NCBI GenBank assembly: GCA_030146905.1
Contig: JASLAV010000975.1
Location: 1-7,130, forward strand
Source of the DNA: Lentzea sp.
GTDB taxonomy: Bacteria; Actinomycetota; Actinomycetes; Mycobacteriales; Pseudonocardiaceae
Length of the DNA stretch: 7,130 bases
Direction of reading: 5' to 3'
Shown piece after piece: positions 1-4,846 of the stretch; position 1 is the first letter of the stretch; every line of letters begins with the position of its first letter. A program made the translations under genes and the position numbers. The notes beneath the pieces are model-generated. The model searched no databases. It had not been told where the DNA came from and saw only the letters and a list, made by a program, of their open reading frames with translations.

Positions 1-119
1 AGCCGGGCGCCTGATGGCCCAGGGCGTGTCCCGCAATTCCGCTCGATGACAGTCGCGGTCGAGCGTCCCTCCGAGGCCCTCGGCCGCGACTACCGCGGAC
101 GAGACTCACGGGACACGGC
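1..119. other. Left-edge stretch without a recognisable gene
   Basis: This is the sequence beyond the kinase stop codon. Short open frames cross it, but none has a ribosome site or recognisable protein content. It may contain the last codons of a gene entering from the left, which cannot be judged from so little sequence. Its only clear structure is the compound inverted repeat at 51-91, listed separately. Confidence 0.4.
51..91 (-). terminator. Compound stem-loop behind the kinase gene
   Basis: AGTCGCGG (51-58) pairs perfectly with CCGCGACT (84-91). Inside it CCGAG (71-75) pairs with CTCGG (79-83) around a 3-base loop. The right arm is continuous, while the left arm has a 12-base bulge (59-70). 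The structure starts 28 bases past the kinase stop. It has no T-run, as is common for actinomycete terminators. The terminator role is inferred from position. Confidence 0.35.
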
Positions 120-1406
120 TCAGCGCTGCGGGACCTGCGACGGGGTCTGCGCCTGCGAAGGCTTCTTGTTGTTCTTCTCCTTGCTGACCTTGGTCGTCTC
201 CTCGGTCGGCACGGCACCGTCGTCTGCGACGGTGGCGGTGGCGGTGGCGGAGGCGGTGCCGGTCGGCGTCACCGGCTCGGTGGTGAGGACGGCTCCCGGC
301 TGCGGCGCCCCCGGCGCCTCGGTGCTGCCCGGCTGGTTCGGAGCACCCGGCGTCTGCACCACGGTCACCGTCGACGGCGTCGCGGTGACGACGTGGGTCT
401 GCGCGTCGGGCGTCGTCTGGTCCGCCGCGGGTGCCTCGTTCCCGCCACCGCCGAAGTTGGCCACCGCCACGGCCACCGCGGTGACGGCCACGGCCGCCGC
501 CGTGCTGATGGCCACTCGCTTGCCACGTCGCGGCTTCGGCACCTCCGGAGCGGTGACGGCGGCGTCCGGCAGCAACGCCGGCAGGCCGCGGCTCGCCTCG
601 AAGGCGGCGTCCAGCGACCTCGCGCACTGCGCGGCGGTAGGCCGGCGCGCGGGATCCATCTCCGTCATCGCGGACAGCAGCGACACCCAGGCCTGGGGCA
701 GGTCGACCGGGATCCGCGGCGGGCGCGCCAGCCTGGCCAGCGCGGCCTCCGCGTCGCCGCCGGGGTACTCCGTGCGGCCGGTCAGGCACTCCAGCAGCAC
801 CAGGCCCAGCGAGTACACGTCGGCCGCCGGGCCGACGTCGGAGCCGCGGACCTGTTCCGGCGACAGGTAGCCGGCGGTGCCGACCAGCACGCCCGACGTC
901 GTCACCCGCGTCATCTCCGCCACCAGGGCGAGGCCGAAGTCCGCCAGGTAGGCCTGCTTCTCGGTGTCGTCGAGCAGGATGTTGGACGGCTTGATGTCGC
1001 GGTGCACGACGCCGAGCCCGTGCACGTGGTCCAGCACGGCGGCGATCTGGCCGCCGATCCGCGCCACGAACCGGGGCGGCAACGGCTCGCGCATGCGCTG
1101 GCGCAGCGTGCCGCCGGTGATCTCGCGCATCACGAAGTACGGGCGGCGCGACACGGTCCCGGACTCGTAGACCGGGATGATGCCGGGGCAGTCCAGCGAC
1201 GAGAACATCGTGGCCTCGCGCTGCAGGCGCAGCTCGTCGTCCGGCAGGCCGGGACCCGAGAAGATCTTGATCGCCACGGAGGACGTGGTCGAGCGGTCGT
1301 AGGCCCGGTAGACCTCGGCCATGCCACCGGACCCGAGGAGTGAGCCGATCACGAAGCGGTCGTCGATCACCGCACCGGTCAGGTCGCCGTCCCAGGGTTC
1401 GCTCAT
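120..1406 (-). CDS. Membrane-anchored Ser/Thr protein kinase (PknB/Hanks type)
   Basis: This 428-residue protein transfers phosphate from ATP to Ser/Thr of target proteins. The kinase domain spans about residues 14-270. It shows the Gly-rich loop LGSGGMAEVY (24-33), catalytic Lys47 in VAIKIF, the catalytic loop HRDIKPSN (135-142), DFG (156-158), an activation loop with Thr169-Thr170, GTAGYLSPEQ (176-185), Asp196 in DVYSLG and Arg255. All core residues are present, so it should be active. A basic stretch KPRRGKR (291-297) precedes one membrane helix at about 298-317, which puts the kinase inside the cell. The outer tail of about 110 residues is rich in Thr, Pro and Ala and ends Lys-rich (KEKNNKK). 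It has no PASTA or other sensor domain that I recognise. The start is set by GCGGAGG shortly before ATG. The gene lies 70 bases behind the ATP-grasp gene on the same strand, and a possible -10 TAGGTT (1429-1434, minus strand) could give it its own promoter. The kinase call is firm, but the signal and substrates are unknown. Confidence 0.95.
   Translation of the reverse strand: MSEPWDGDLTGAVIDDRFVIGSLLGSGGMAEVYRAYDRSTTSSVAIKIFSGPGLPDDELRLQREATMFSSLDCPGIIPVYESGTVSRRPYFVMREITGGTLRQRMREPLPPRFVARIGGQIAAVLDHVHGLGVVHRDIKPSNILLDDTEKQAYLADFGLALVAEMTRVTTSGVLVGTAGYLSPEQVRGSDVGPAADVYSLGLVLLECLTGRTEYPGGDAEAALARLARPPRIPVDLPQAWVSLLSAMTEMDPARRPTAAQCARSLDAAFEASRGLPALLPDAAVTAPEVPKPRRGKRVAISTAAAVAVTAVAVAVANFGGGGNEAPAADQTTPDAQTHVVTATPSTVTVVQTPGAPNQPGSTEAPGAPQPGAVLTTEPVTPTGTASATATATVADDGAVPTEETTKVSKEKNNKKPSQAQTPSQVPQR
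231..260. repeat. Imperfect hexanucleotide tandem repeat in the kinase tail
   Basis: Five hexamers run in a row: GGTGGC three times (231-248), then GGAGGC and GGTGCC. On the coding strand they encode an alternating Ala/Thr/Ser run in the outer tail of the kinase. In-frame hexamers can expand or shrink by slippage without breaking the gene, so tail length may vary between strains. That consequence is inferred. Confidence 0.7.
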
Positions 1407-1476
1407 GGGCCTCCGCTCGTTGTGCAGAAACCTAACCGGTCACCTGGAGCGCCTGCCACCCGGTACGACGTCGCGA

Positions 1477-2712
1477 TCACACCACGATCAGCCCTGCTTC
1501 GATCTCCCGCACGGTCGCCTCGTCGCGTTCCAGCTGCTCAGCGTCCGTCGTGGCCAGCACCACGTGGCCCAGCGACGTCCGCAGGTCGTCGGTGCGCGGC
1601 ACCATCGACCCCTCGCGGTACGGCAGCACGTCGCCCTGGTAACTGGGCAAAAGTGAGGCCAGCTCGTCAAAGCGGACCGAGTTGGCGAGCTCGCCGGCCG
1701 CGGGCGACGACAGGTACACGGACCTCACGTGCTGGTGCCGCGCGTACCGGACGGTCGCCTTCGAGCCTTCCGCGTGGTGGCGCACCATGCGCGTGATCTG
1801 GTTCTCCCCCGTGCCGAGCAACGTCAGCTCCTGCTGCTCGACGCCGGCCAGCCGGGTGCCGACCTCGATCAGCCGCGGACCGTCCGGAGTGATCATCACC
1901 TCGGCGTGCGCGGGGCCGTTGCGCACGCCGGTCGCGTCGAGCACCCGGCTCACGTAGCCGAAGAGCACGTCGACCACGGGCTCCGACGGCGAGACGAGCG
2001 TGTTCGACCGGACGATGCCGAGGCCGTCGTCGCGCCCTTCCTTGGCGCAGCGCCAGACCGCCGTCAGGCCGTGCTCGCCGTCGACGGAGTAGGTGTCGAC
2101 CTCGTACTCCGTGCCCACCGCGAGCTCGCGGACGAGCACCTTGTCGTTGCGGAAGGTGGTCTTGTTGACGACGAGGATCCGGTTGAAGCTGGTGCGCCAG
2201 TCGTCGCCGGGCATCACCACGAACACGTCGTCGGTGTCGCCGCTGTGCTGCGGCTTCAACACGATCGGCGAGCTCTCGAGACCCTCGCGCCGCAGCCAGG
2301 CCGCCACCTCGTCCGGCGACTCCGAGCTGATCTCCCGCAGGTGCGGCACGTCGGCGGTGCGCAGCGCCACGGCCCTCTGCCACCTGTCGCGGCGCGCGGA
2401 CGAGAGCGTCAGGACGTTCGACCGGCCCGGCACGACCAGCTCGGACAACGCCTCCGCGGCCTCGACGCCCGTCTCGCTGCCGGCGACGACGGCGATCGGG
2501 TCGTGCACGGCCAGCTTCGCGGCCAGCTCGTCGAGGTCCCCGAGGGTGTGCATCTCGTGGTAGTCGTCCGGGTTCCACACTCTCGTGAGCCAGCTGGGCG
2601 GTGTCGCGGTCGTCAGGACAGCGATGGCCTCGACGCCACGGGCGGCGAACGCGGGCGCGATGCCCTTGCCCGCCGAGTACGGATCCACCACGACGATGCT
2701 GCGACCGGGCAC
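1477..2712 (-). CDS. ATP-grasp domain ligase, amino-acid ligase-like, substrate unknown
   Basis: This 411-residue protein has the layout of carboxylate-amine/thiol ligases, which make an acyl-phosphate with ATP and join it to a nucleophile. The N-terminus (VVVDPYSAGKG, 7-17) is a Rossmann-like pre-ATP-grasp segment. IVLKP (150-154) holds the ATP-binding Lys153, and VRELAVGTEYEVD (194-206) is the hinge and strand region. AEVMI (270-274, Glu271) and LIEVGTR (281-287, Glu283, Arg287) form the Mg-ATP site. The usual E-x-N is E-V-G here, so one classical Mg-ligand Asn is replaced. The tail after 330 resembles the C-terminal part of stand-alone L-amino-acid ligases. An ATG at 2781 would add 23 residues, but AGGAGG followed by ACAGC and GTG at 2712 is a near-ideal start and fits the beginning of the fold. 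The upstream neighbour is a TetR regulator (97 bp gap with a hairpin) and the downstream one is the kinase. The family is clear. Substrate and product cannot be read from the sequence. Confidence 0.88.
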   Translation of the reverse strand: MPGRSIVVVDPYSAGKGIAPAFAARGVEAIAVLTTATPPSWLTRVWNPDDYHEMHTLGDLDELAAKLAVHDPIAVVAGSETGVEAAEALSELVVPGRSNVLTLSSARRDRWQRAVALRTADVPHLREISSESPDEVAAWLRREGLESSPIVLKPQHSGDTDDVFVVMPGDDWRTSFNRILVVNKTTFRNDKVLVRELAVGTEYEVDTYSVDGEHGLTAVWRCAKEGRDDGLGIVRSNTLVSPSEPVVDVLFGYVSRVLDATGVRNGPAHAEVMITPDGPRLIEVGTRLAGVEQQELTLLGTGENQITRMVRHHAEGSKATVRYARHQHVRSVYLSSPAAGELANSVRFDELASLLPSYQGDVLPYREGSMVPRTDDLRTSLGHVVLATTDAEQLERDEATVREIEAGLIVV

Positions 2713-2717
2713 CGCTG

Positions 2718-2723
2718 TCCTCC
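2718..2723 (-). promoter_or_regulatory. Ribosome-binding site deciding the ATP-grasp start
   Basis: AGGAGG on the minus strand lies five bases before the GTG at 2712. It is the strongest Shine-Dalgarno match near this gene. The upstream ATG at 2781 has only AGGA directly against it, which is too close to work well. Confidence 0.8.
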
Positions 2724-2785
2724 TGATGGTCAAGACGCCTGCCGGATGAAGGAGCACAACAGCCGGGGTGCGACTGCCCATTCCT

Positions 2786-2804
2786 GTCTCGATTGGGTCG
2801 AGAC
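2786..2804 (-). terminator. Short perfect hairpin between tetR and the ATP-grasp gene
   Basis: GTCTCGA (2786-2792) and TCGAGAC (2798-2804) form a 7-bp perfect stem with a 5-base loop, 5 bases past the tetR stop. There is no T-run. It could be a weak terminator, an RNA stability element between two genes of one transcript, or an operator. Position favours a transcript-end or processing element. Confidence 0.4.
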
Positions 2805-2809
2805 GACCG

Positions 2810-3427
2810 TCACTCGAACCTCAGCCTCGCGCGGACGGATTCCGCCACCAGGCAGCCGGACGACGACCGCCAGAGCCTGGCGAGCCGCGTGCGCAGGTCG
2901 GTGCCACCGCTCAAGGCCTGGGCGACGAACTGCAGCCCGAGCAGCTCCGCGACGATCTGCTCGGCCGCGTGCCGCACGTTGACCTCCGGCCGCAGCTCAC
3001 CCCGGTCGCGCGCCAGTGACAGCAGGTCCCGCACCACGGCGACCCAGCCGATCACCTGCGCCGCCGCGGCGACGTCGAAGAAGACCGCCTCCCGCAACAG
3101 CTTGGCGCTCACCCGCACGGTCAGGTCGGTGTCGAGCCTGCCGACGAACTCGAACGACATCGAGATCAGCGCCTGGACCGGTGACGGTTCTACCGCGAGC
3201 TGATCGTCGCGCAACCGGTGCCACAGCAGCGACTGCTCCTCGATGATCGCGACACCGAGCGCTTCCTTGGAACGGAAGTGGCAGTAGAGCGCGCCTTTCG
3301 ACACTTCGGCCCGCGCGCACACGGCGGTGAGGCTGGACCTCGCGAAGCCTTCGCGGTCGAACACCTCGGCGGCGGCGCGCAGCAGTTTCGCCCGCGTCTG
3401 CGCCGCTCTCTCACGGCTGGAGCTCAT
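2810..3427 (-). CDS. TetR-family regulator, ArpA/ScbR gamma-butyrolactone receptor-like
   Basis: This is a 205-residue repressor-type protein. The N-terminal DNA-binding domain (about 8-55) has TRAKLLRAAAEVF, then the helix-turn-helix with LTAVCARAEVSKGALYCHF (33-51) and FRSKEAL. This is the pattern of ScbR/ArpA proteins (VTKGALYFHFxSKEEL). The ligand domain keeps family features: a single Trp128 followed by a Leu-rich helix, the sequence ARDRGELRPEV (139-149), and AELLGLQFVAQALS (160-173). The family's conserved ligand-pocket Trp lies in the same place relative to GEL-P. I count 29 basic and 25 acidic residues, a slightly basic protein, which in Streptomyces is more typical of pseudo-receptors than of true butyrolactone receptors. 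Start: the ATG overlaps the stop of the upstream SnoaL-like gene by one base (TGATG), indicating translational coupling. An open frame continues upstream to 3868, but that part only shadows the SnoaL gene. TetR membership is firm; the receptor-like subfamily is my reading by eye. Confidence 0.9.
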   Translation of the reverse strand: MSSSRERAAQTRAKLLRAAAEVFDREGFARSSLTAVCARAEVSKGALYCHFRSKEALGVAIIEEQSLLWHRLRDDQLAVEPSPVQALISMSFEFVGRLDTDLTVRVSAKLLREAVFFDVAAAAQVIGWVAVVRDLLSLARDRGELRPEVNVRHAAEQIVAELLGLQFVAQALSGGTDLRTRLARLWRSSSGCLVAESVRARLRFE

Positions 3428-3828
3428 CACCCGGTCCGCACCGCACCGGTCGCGACGGCCAGGGTGTCCGGCAGGTGCCAGTACTGCTCGATCTCCCCCA
3501 GGTGCACCGAGATCACCGCCGCGAAGCGGGCCTCCACCGGTTCCCCCGTGGCGCGGACCCGCCAGCGCGCGGAACCGATCACCGCCGCGTCCCCGCCGTC
3601 GGCGATCACCTGTCGGGCGGAGAGCTGCTCCAGGTCGAACAGGGCGAACAACATCAGGAACTGGGACTCGACCTCGCGGCGGGTGCGCGAGCCGAGCGAC
3701 CACCTGGCGCCGTTCGGGTCGGGCGCCTCCCATTCCACGACCGGCGCGCACAGCCGCGCTATGCCCGGTGCGTCCTGGGCCGCGAGCCTGGCCAGGAACA
3801 CCTGCACCACTTCGACCGTCGAGAGCAT
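3427..3828 (-). CDS. SnoaL/NTF2-like small protein
   Basis: This 133-residue protein has the size and pattern of the NTF2-like alpha+beta cone fold. Helices at the start carry VEVVQVFLARLAAQD (5-19), followed by LCAPVVEWEAPDP (26-38), a central strand region AAVIGSARWRVRATG (81-95), a strand FAAVISVHLG (102-111), and the ending GEIEQYWHLPDTLAV (111-125). This last segment matches the closing strand of SnoaL-like proteins. Members include polyketide cyclases, isomerases, hydrolases and proteins that only bind ligands, so no reaction can be assigned. The ATG at 3828 was chosen because AGGTGG lies six bases before it. Other ATGs at 3846 and 3855 lack as good a site. It is the first gene of the minus-strand group and is translationally coupled to the TetR gene, suggesting co-regulation. 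Confidence 0.8.
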   Translation of the reverse strand: MLSTVEVVQVFLARLAAQDAPGIARLCAPVVEWEAPDPNGARWSLGSRTRREVESQFLMLFALFDLEQLSARQVIADGGDAAVIGSARWRVRATGEPVEARFAAVISVHLGEIEQYWHLPDTLAVATGAVRTG

Positions 3829-4081
3829 TCTTTCCCACCTTCTCATCCCGGCCATTGCCGCGGCACAACGAACCGGCGCGATCACACTAGTCAGACACAG
3901 CAAATGGGAGTGCGCACACCCCATTGGACCAGCTTCGTTCCACCGAACAACCGATCAAGCGATTCCCGGGATGGCTGAACTTTCAACGACCGCCGGTATC
4001 ACCGCAATGCACGGCACGAACACCGCGGCTTTGAGGCAGGCTGGGACACACACCGACATCTCACTGAAACGGAGCAGAACC
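3829..4081. promoter_or_regulatory. Divergent intergenic region between snoaL-tetR and the XRE gene
   Basis: These 253 bases must hold promoters for both directions. On the minus strand TAGTGT (3884-3889) matches the T-A-N3-T form of a -10 box, and the -35 position falls on the dyad at 3906-3921. No strong plus-strand promoter stands out. The -10 call is a weak match by eye. Confidence 0.5.
3906..3921. promoter_or_regulatory. 16-bp dyad, candidate TetR operator
   Basis: GGGAGTGC is followed directly by GCACACCC. Seven of eight positions are symmetric around the centre at 3913/3914. With a one-base shift the symmetry extends outward (AATGGG at 3903-3908, CCCATT at 3920-3925). Size and symmetry fit a TetR-type operator, and it covers the predicted -35 position for the snoaL-tetR promoter, where a repressor would block RNA polymerase. 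The link to this TetR protein is inferred from position. Confidence 0.5.
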
Positions 4082-4390
4082 GTGCTCAAGGCAGCCCCTC
4101 AAGCCCACGAGCACCAGGACACCCCGCCGATTACGGCCCTGATTCCCAGGGCCCGGCGGGATCAGGGCCTCACGCAGCGCGAACTCGCGGACCTGTTGTG
4201 CGAGATCTCACAGAACGACAGCGTGACCCGTGAAGAAGTGTCGAGGTGGGAACGCGGAAAACGCATTCCCGGCCCCTACTGGCGTGCCTGGATCAGCGCG
4301 GCGCTGCACGTGCCGCACGCCGAGGTCGACAGGGCGGCGGTGGTCCAGCGCGAGTGCCGCAGGACCAGGGCGGAAGACCACTCCCGCTAG
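4082..4390 (+). CDS. Small XRE-type helix-turn-helix DNA-binding protein
   Basis: This is a 102-residue protein. Residues 17-78 form an XRE/Cro-like helix-turn-helix: ALIPRARRDQGLTQRELADLL (19-39), a short insert, then VTREEVSRWERGKRIP (48-63), the recognition helix with the diagnostic SRWERG. YWRAWISAALHVP (67-79) closes the five-helix fold. No second domain is visible, so it is a DNA-binding module of the small type common in actinomycetes, and its target is unknown. The GTG start is preceded by GGAG seven bases away. The frame stays open upstream (an ATG at 3971 would give 139 residues), but that part lacks a ribosome site and has poor third-position GC, so I reject it. The gene is divergent from snoaL-tetR and ends seven bases before a strong hairpin. 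Confidence 0.82.
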   Translation: MLKAAPQAHEHQDTPPITALIPRARRDQGLTQRELADLLCEISQNDSVTREEVSRWERGKRIPGPYWRAWISAALHVPHAEVDRAAVVQRECRRTRAEDHSR

Positions 4391-4396
4391 CGGAGC

Positions 4397-4423
4397 GCGG
4401 GCAGACGGCAGGGGTCTGCCCGC
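4397..4423 (+). terminator. Hairpin behind the XRE gene (first of two)
   Basis: GCGGGCAGAC (4397-4406) and GTCTGCCCGC (4414-4423) form a perfect 10-bp stem with a 7-base loop, six bases past the TAG stop. No T-run follows. This is the usual look of an actinomycete Rho-independent terminator. Confidence 0.75.
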
Positions 4424-4428
4424 CCGCG

Positions 4429-4468
4429 GGAGGGTGGCGCTCGACATCCCCTCCGAGCGCCGCCCTCC
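4429..4468 (+). terminator. 15-bp hairpin behind the XRE gene (second of two)
   Basis: The arms at 4429-4443 (GGAGGGTGGCGCTCG) and 4454-4468 (CGAGCGCCGCCCTCC) pair over 15 positions around a 10-base loop. The only deviation is T4435 opposite G4462, a G-U pair in plus-strand RNA but an A-C mismatch in minus-strand RNA. The structure therefore favours plus-strand transcripts. It stands five bases after the first hairpin and probably acts as a tandem terminator. Confidence 0.72.
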
Positions 4469-4491
4469 ACGAACGGATTGCTACTCCTCCA

Positions 4492-4526
4492 CCGCGAGAA
4501 CTAATCCATTGTCCAGTTCTTCGCGG
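4492..4526 (+). repeat. Imperfect inverted repeat (10-bp stem, one bulge)
   Basis: CCGCGAGAAC (4492-4501) pairs with GTTCTTCGCGG (4516-4526), leaving T4520 bulged and a 14-base loop. It overlaps the weak promoter candidate at 4478-4505, so it could be an operator as well as an RNA hairpin. No function is shown directly. Confidence 0.6.
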
Positions 4527-4550
4527 GCCGCTTCACCCGAATCCCCGAAA

Positions 4551-4582
4551 CGGCGTCCGGATGCCGACAGGATCCGACGCCG
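4551..4582 (+). repeat. Imperfect inverted repeat (11-bp stem, one bulge)
   Basis: CGGCGTCCGGAT (4551-4562) pairs with ATCCGACGCCG (4572-4582) with one C bulged and a 9-base loop. A second TCCGGAT copy at 4594-4600 could compete for part of the right arm, a pattern that would allow alternative folds. No T-run follows. Confidence 0.6.
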
Positions 4583-4846
4583 GGGTGAATACTTCCGGAT
4601 AGCGCCGTTACGCGTACCGAAACAGCGGACTCCTCACCTCGCCCCAGCTGCACCACGGGAGAAGAAGGAGACGACGATCACAACCGCGCCCGCTTTCATC
4701 CGGCGCATTCCTCTTCTCGGCGGAATCGGCCGCCTGCCCGCTTTCGAAGTCCCGGCAGGTGGCAGCGGAATTCACGGCGCGCTGTCGTCATCCAGGTGAC
4801 AGCTTCTCCACAGGCGCTTCACAGGAAACGGTCCCAGTCTTGTCCC

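Larger units (their letters stand above)
4469..4846 (+). other. Non-coding, hairpin-rich leader region before the dioxygenase
   Basis: I find no convincing gene here; third-position GC of the open frames is low compared with neighbouring genes. A possible promoter is TTGCTA (4478-4483), 16 bases, then ACTAAT (4500-4505), but the second position of the -10 box is poor. Structures: a 10-bp stem with one bulged base (4492-4501 with 4516-4526); an 11-bp stem with one bulged base (4551-4562 with 4572-4582); a stem pairing 4659-4670 with 4708-4718; and two mutually exclusive stems, 4719-4723 with 4730-4734, and 4731-4738 with 4754-4761. GCCCGCTTTC occurs at 4688 and again at 4736. The dioxygenase transcript probably has a long structured leader, but this is inference. 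Confidence 0.5.

Noticed and set aside
393..1343. Plus-strand open frame of 316 codons opposite the kinase
   Set aside because: It is Arg/His/Gly-rich without motifs, and the kinase on the other strand has every catalytic residue.
1425..1442. AAACCTAACCGGTCA near the kinase start as a receptor-binding element
   Set aside because: Only the six-base core ACCGGT is symmetric, which is too little in GC-rich DNA. The -10-like TAGGTT in it has no good -35.
1729..2982. Long plus-strand open frame of 417 codons opposite the ATP-grasp gene
   Set aside because: Its composition is that of an antisense shadow in GC-rich DNA (rich in Arg, His, Ala, Val). It has no motif, and the opposite strand encodes a clear ATP-grasp protein with a strong ribosome site.
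3428..3868. N-terminal extension of the TetR frame up to 3868 (352-residue protein)
   Set aside because: The extension is out-of-frame reading of the SnoaL-like gene. The TetR domain begins normally at MSSSRERAAQ.
3864..3875. ACAACGAACCGG, resembling half of a butyrolactone autoregulatory element
   Set aside because: It has a two-base insertion relative to the half-site and no matching second half. The dyad at 3906-3921 is more symmetric.
3971..4081. Upstream ATG start for the XRE protein
   Set aside because: It has no ribosome site and poor third-position GC. The GTG at 4082 has GGAG at good spacing.
4246..4602. Plus-strand frame of 118 codons across the XRE gene end and hairpins
   Set aside because: It is out of frame with the XRE protein, crosses both terminator hairpins, and has no recognisable content.
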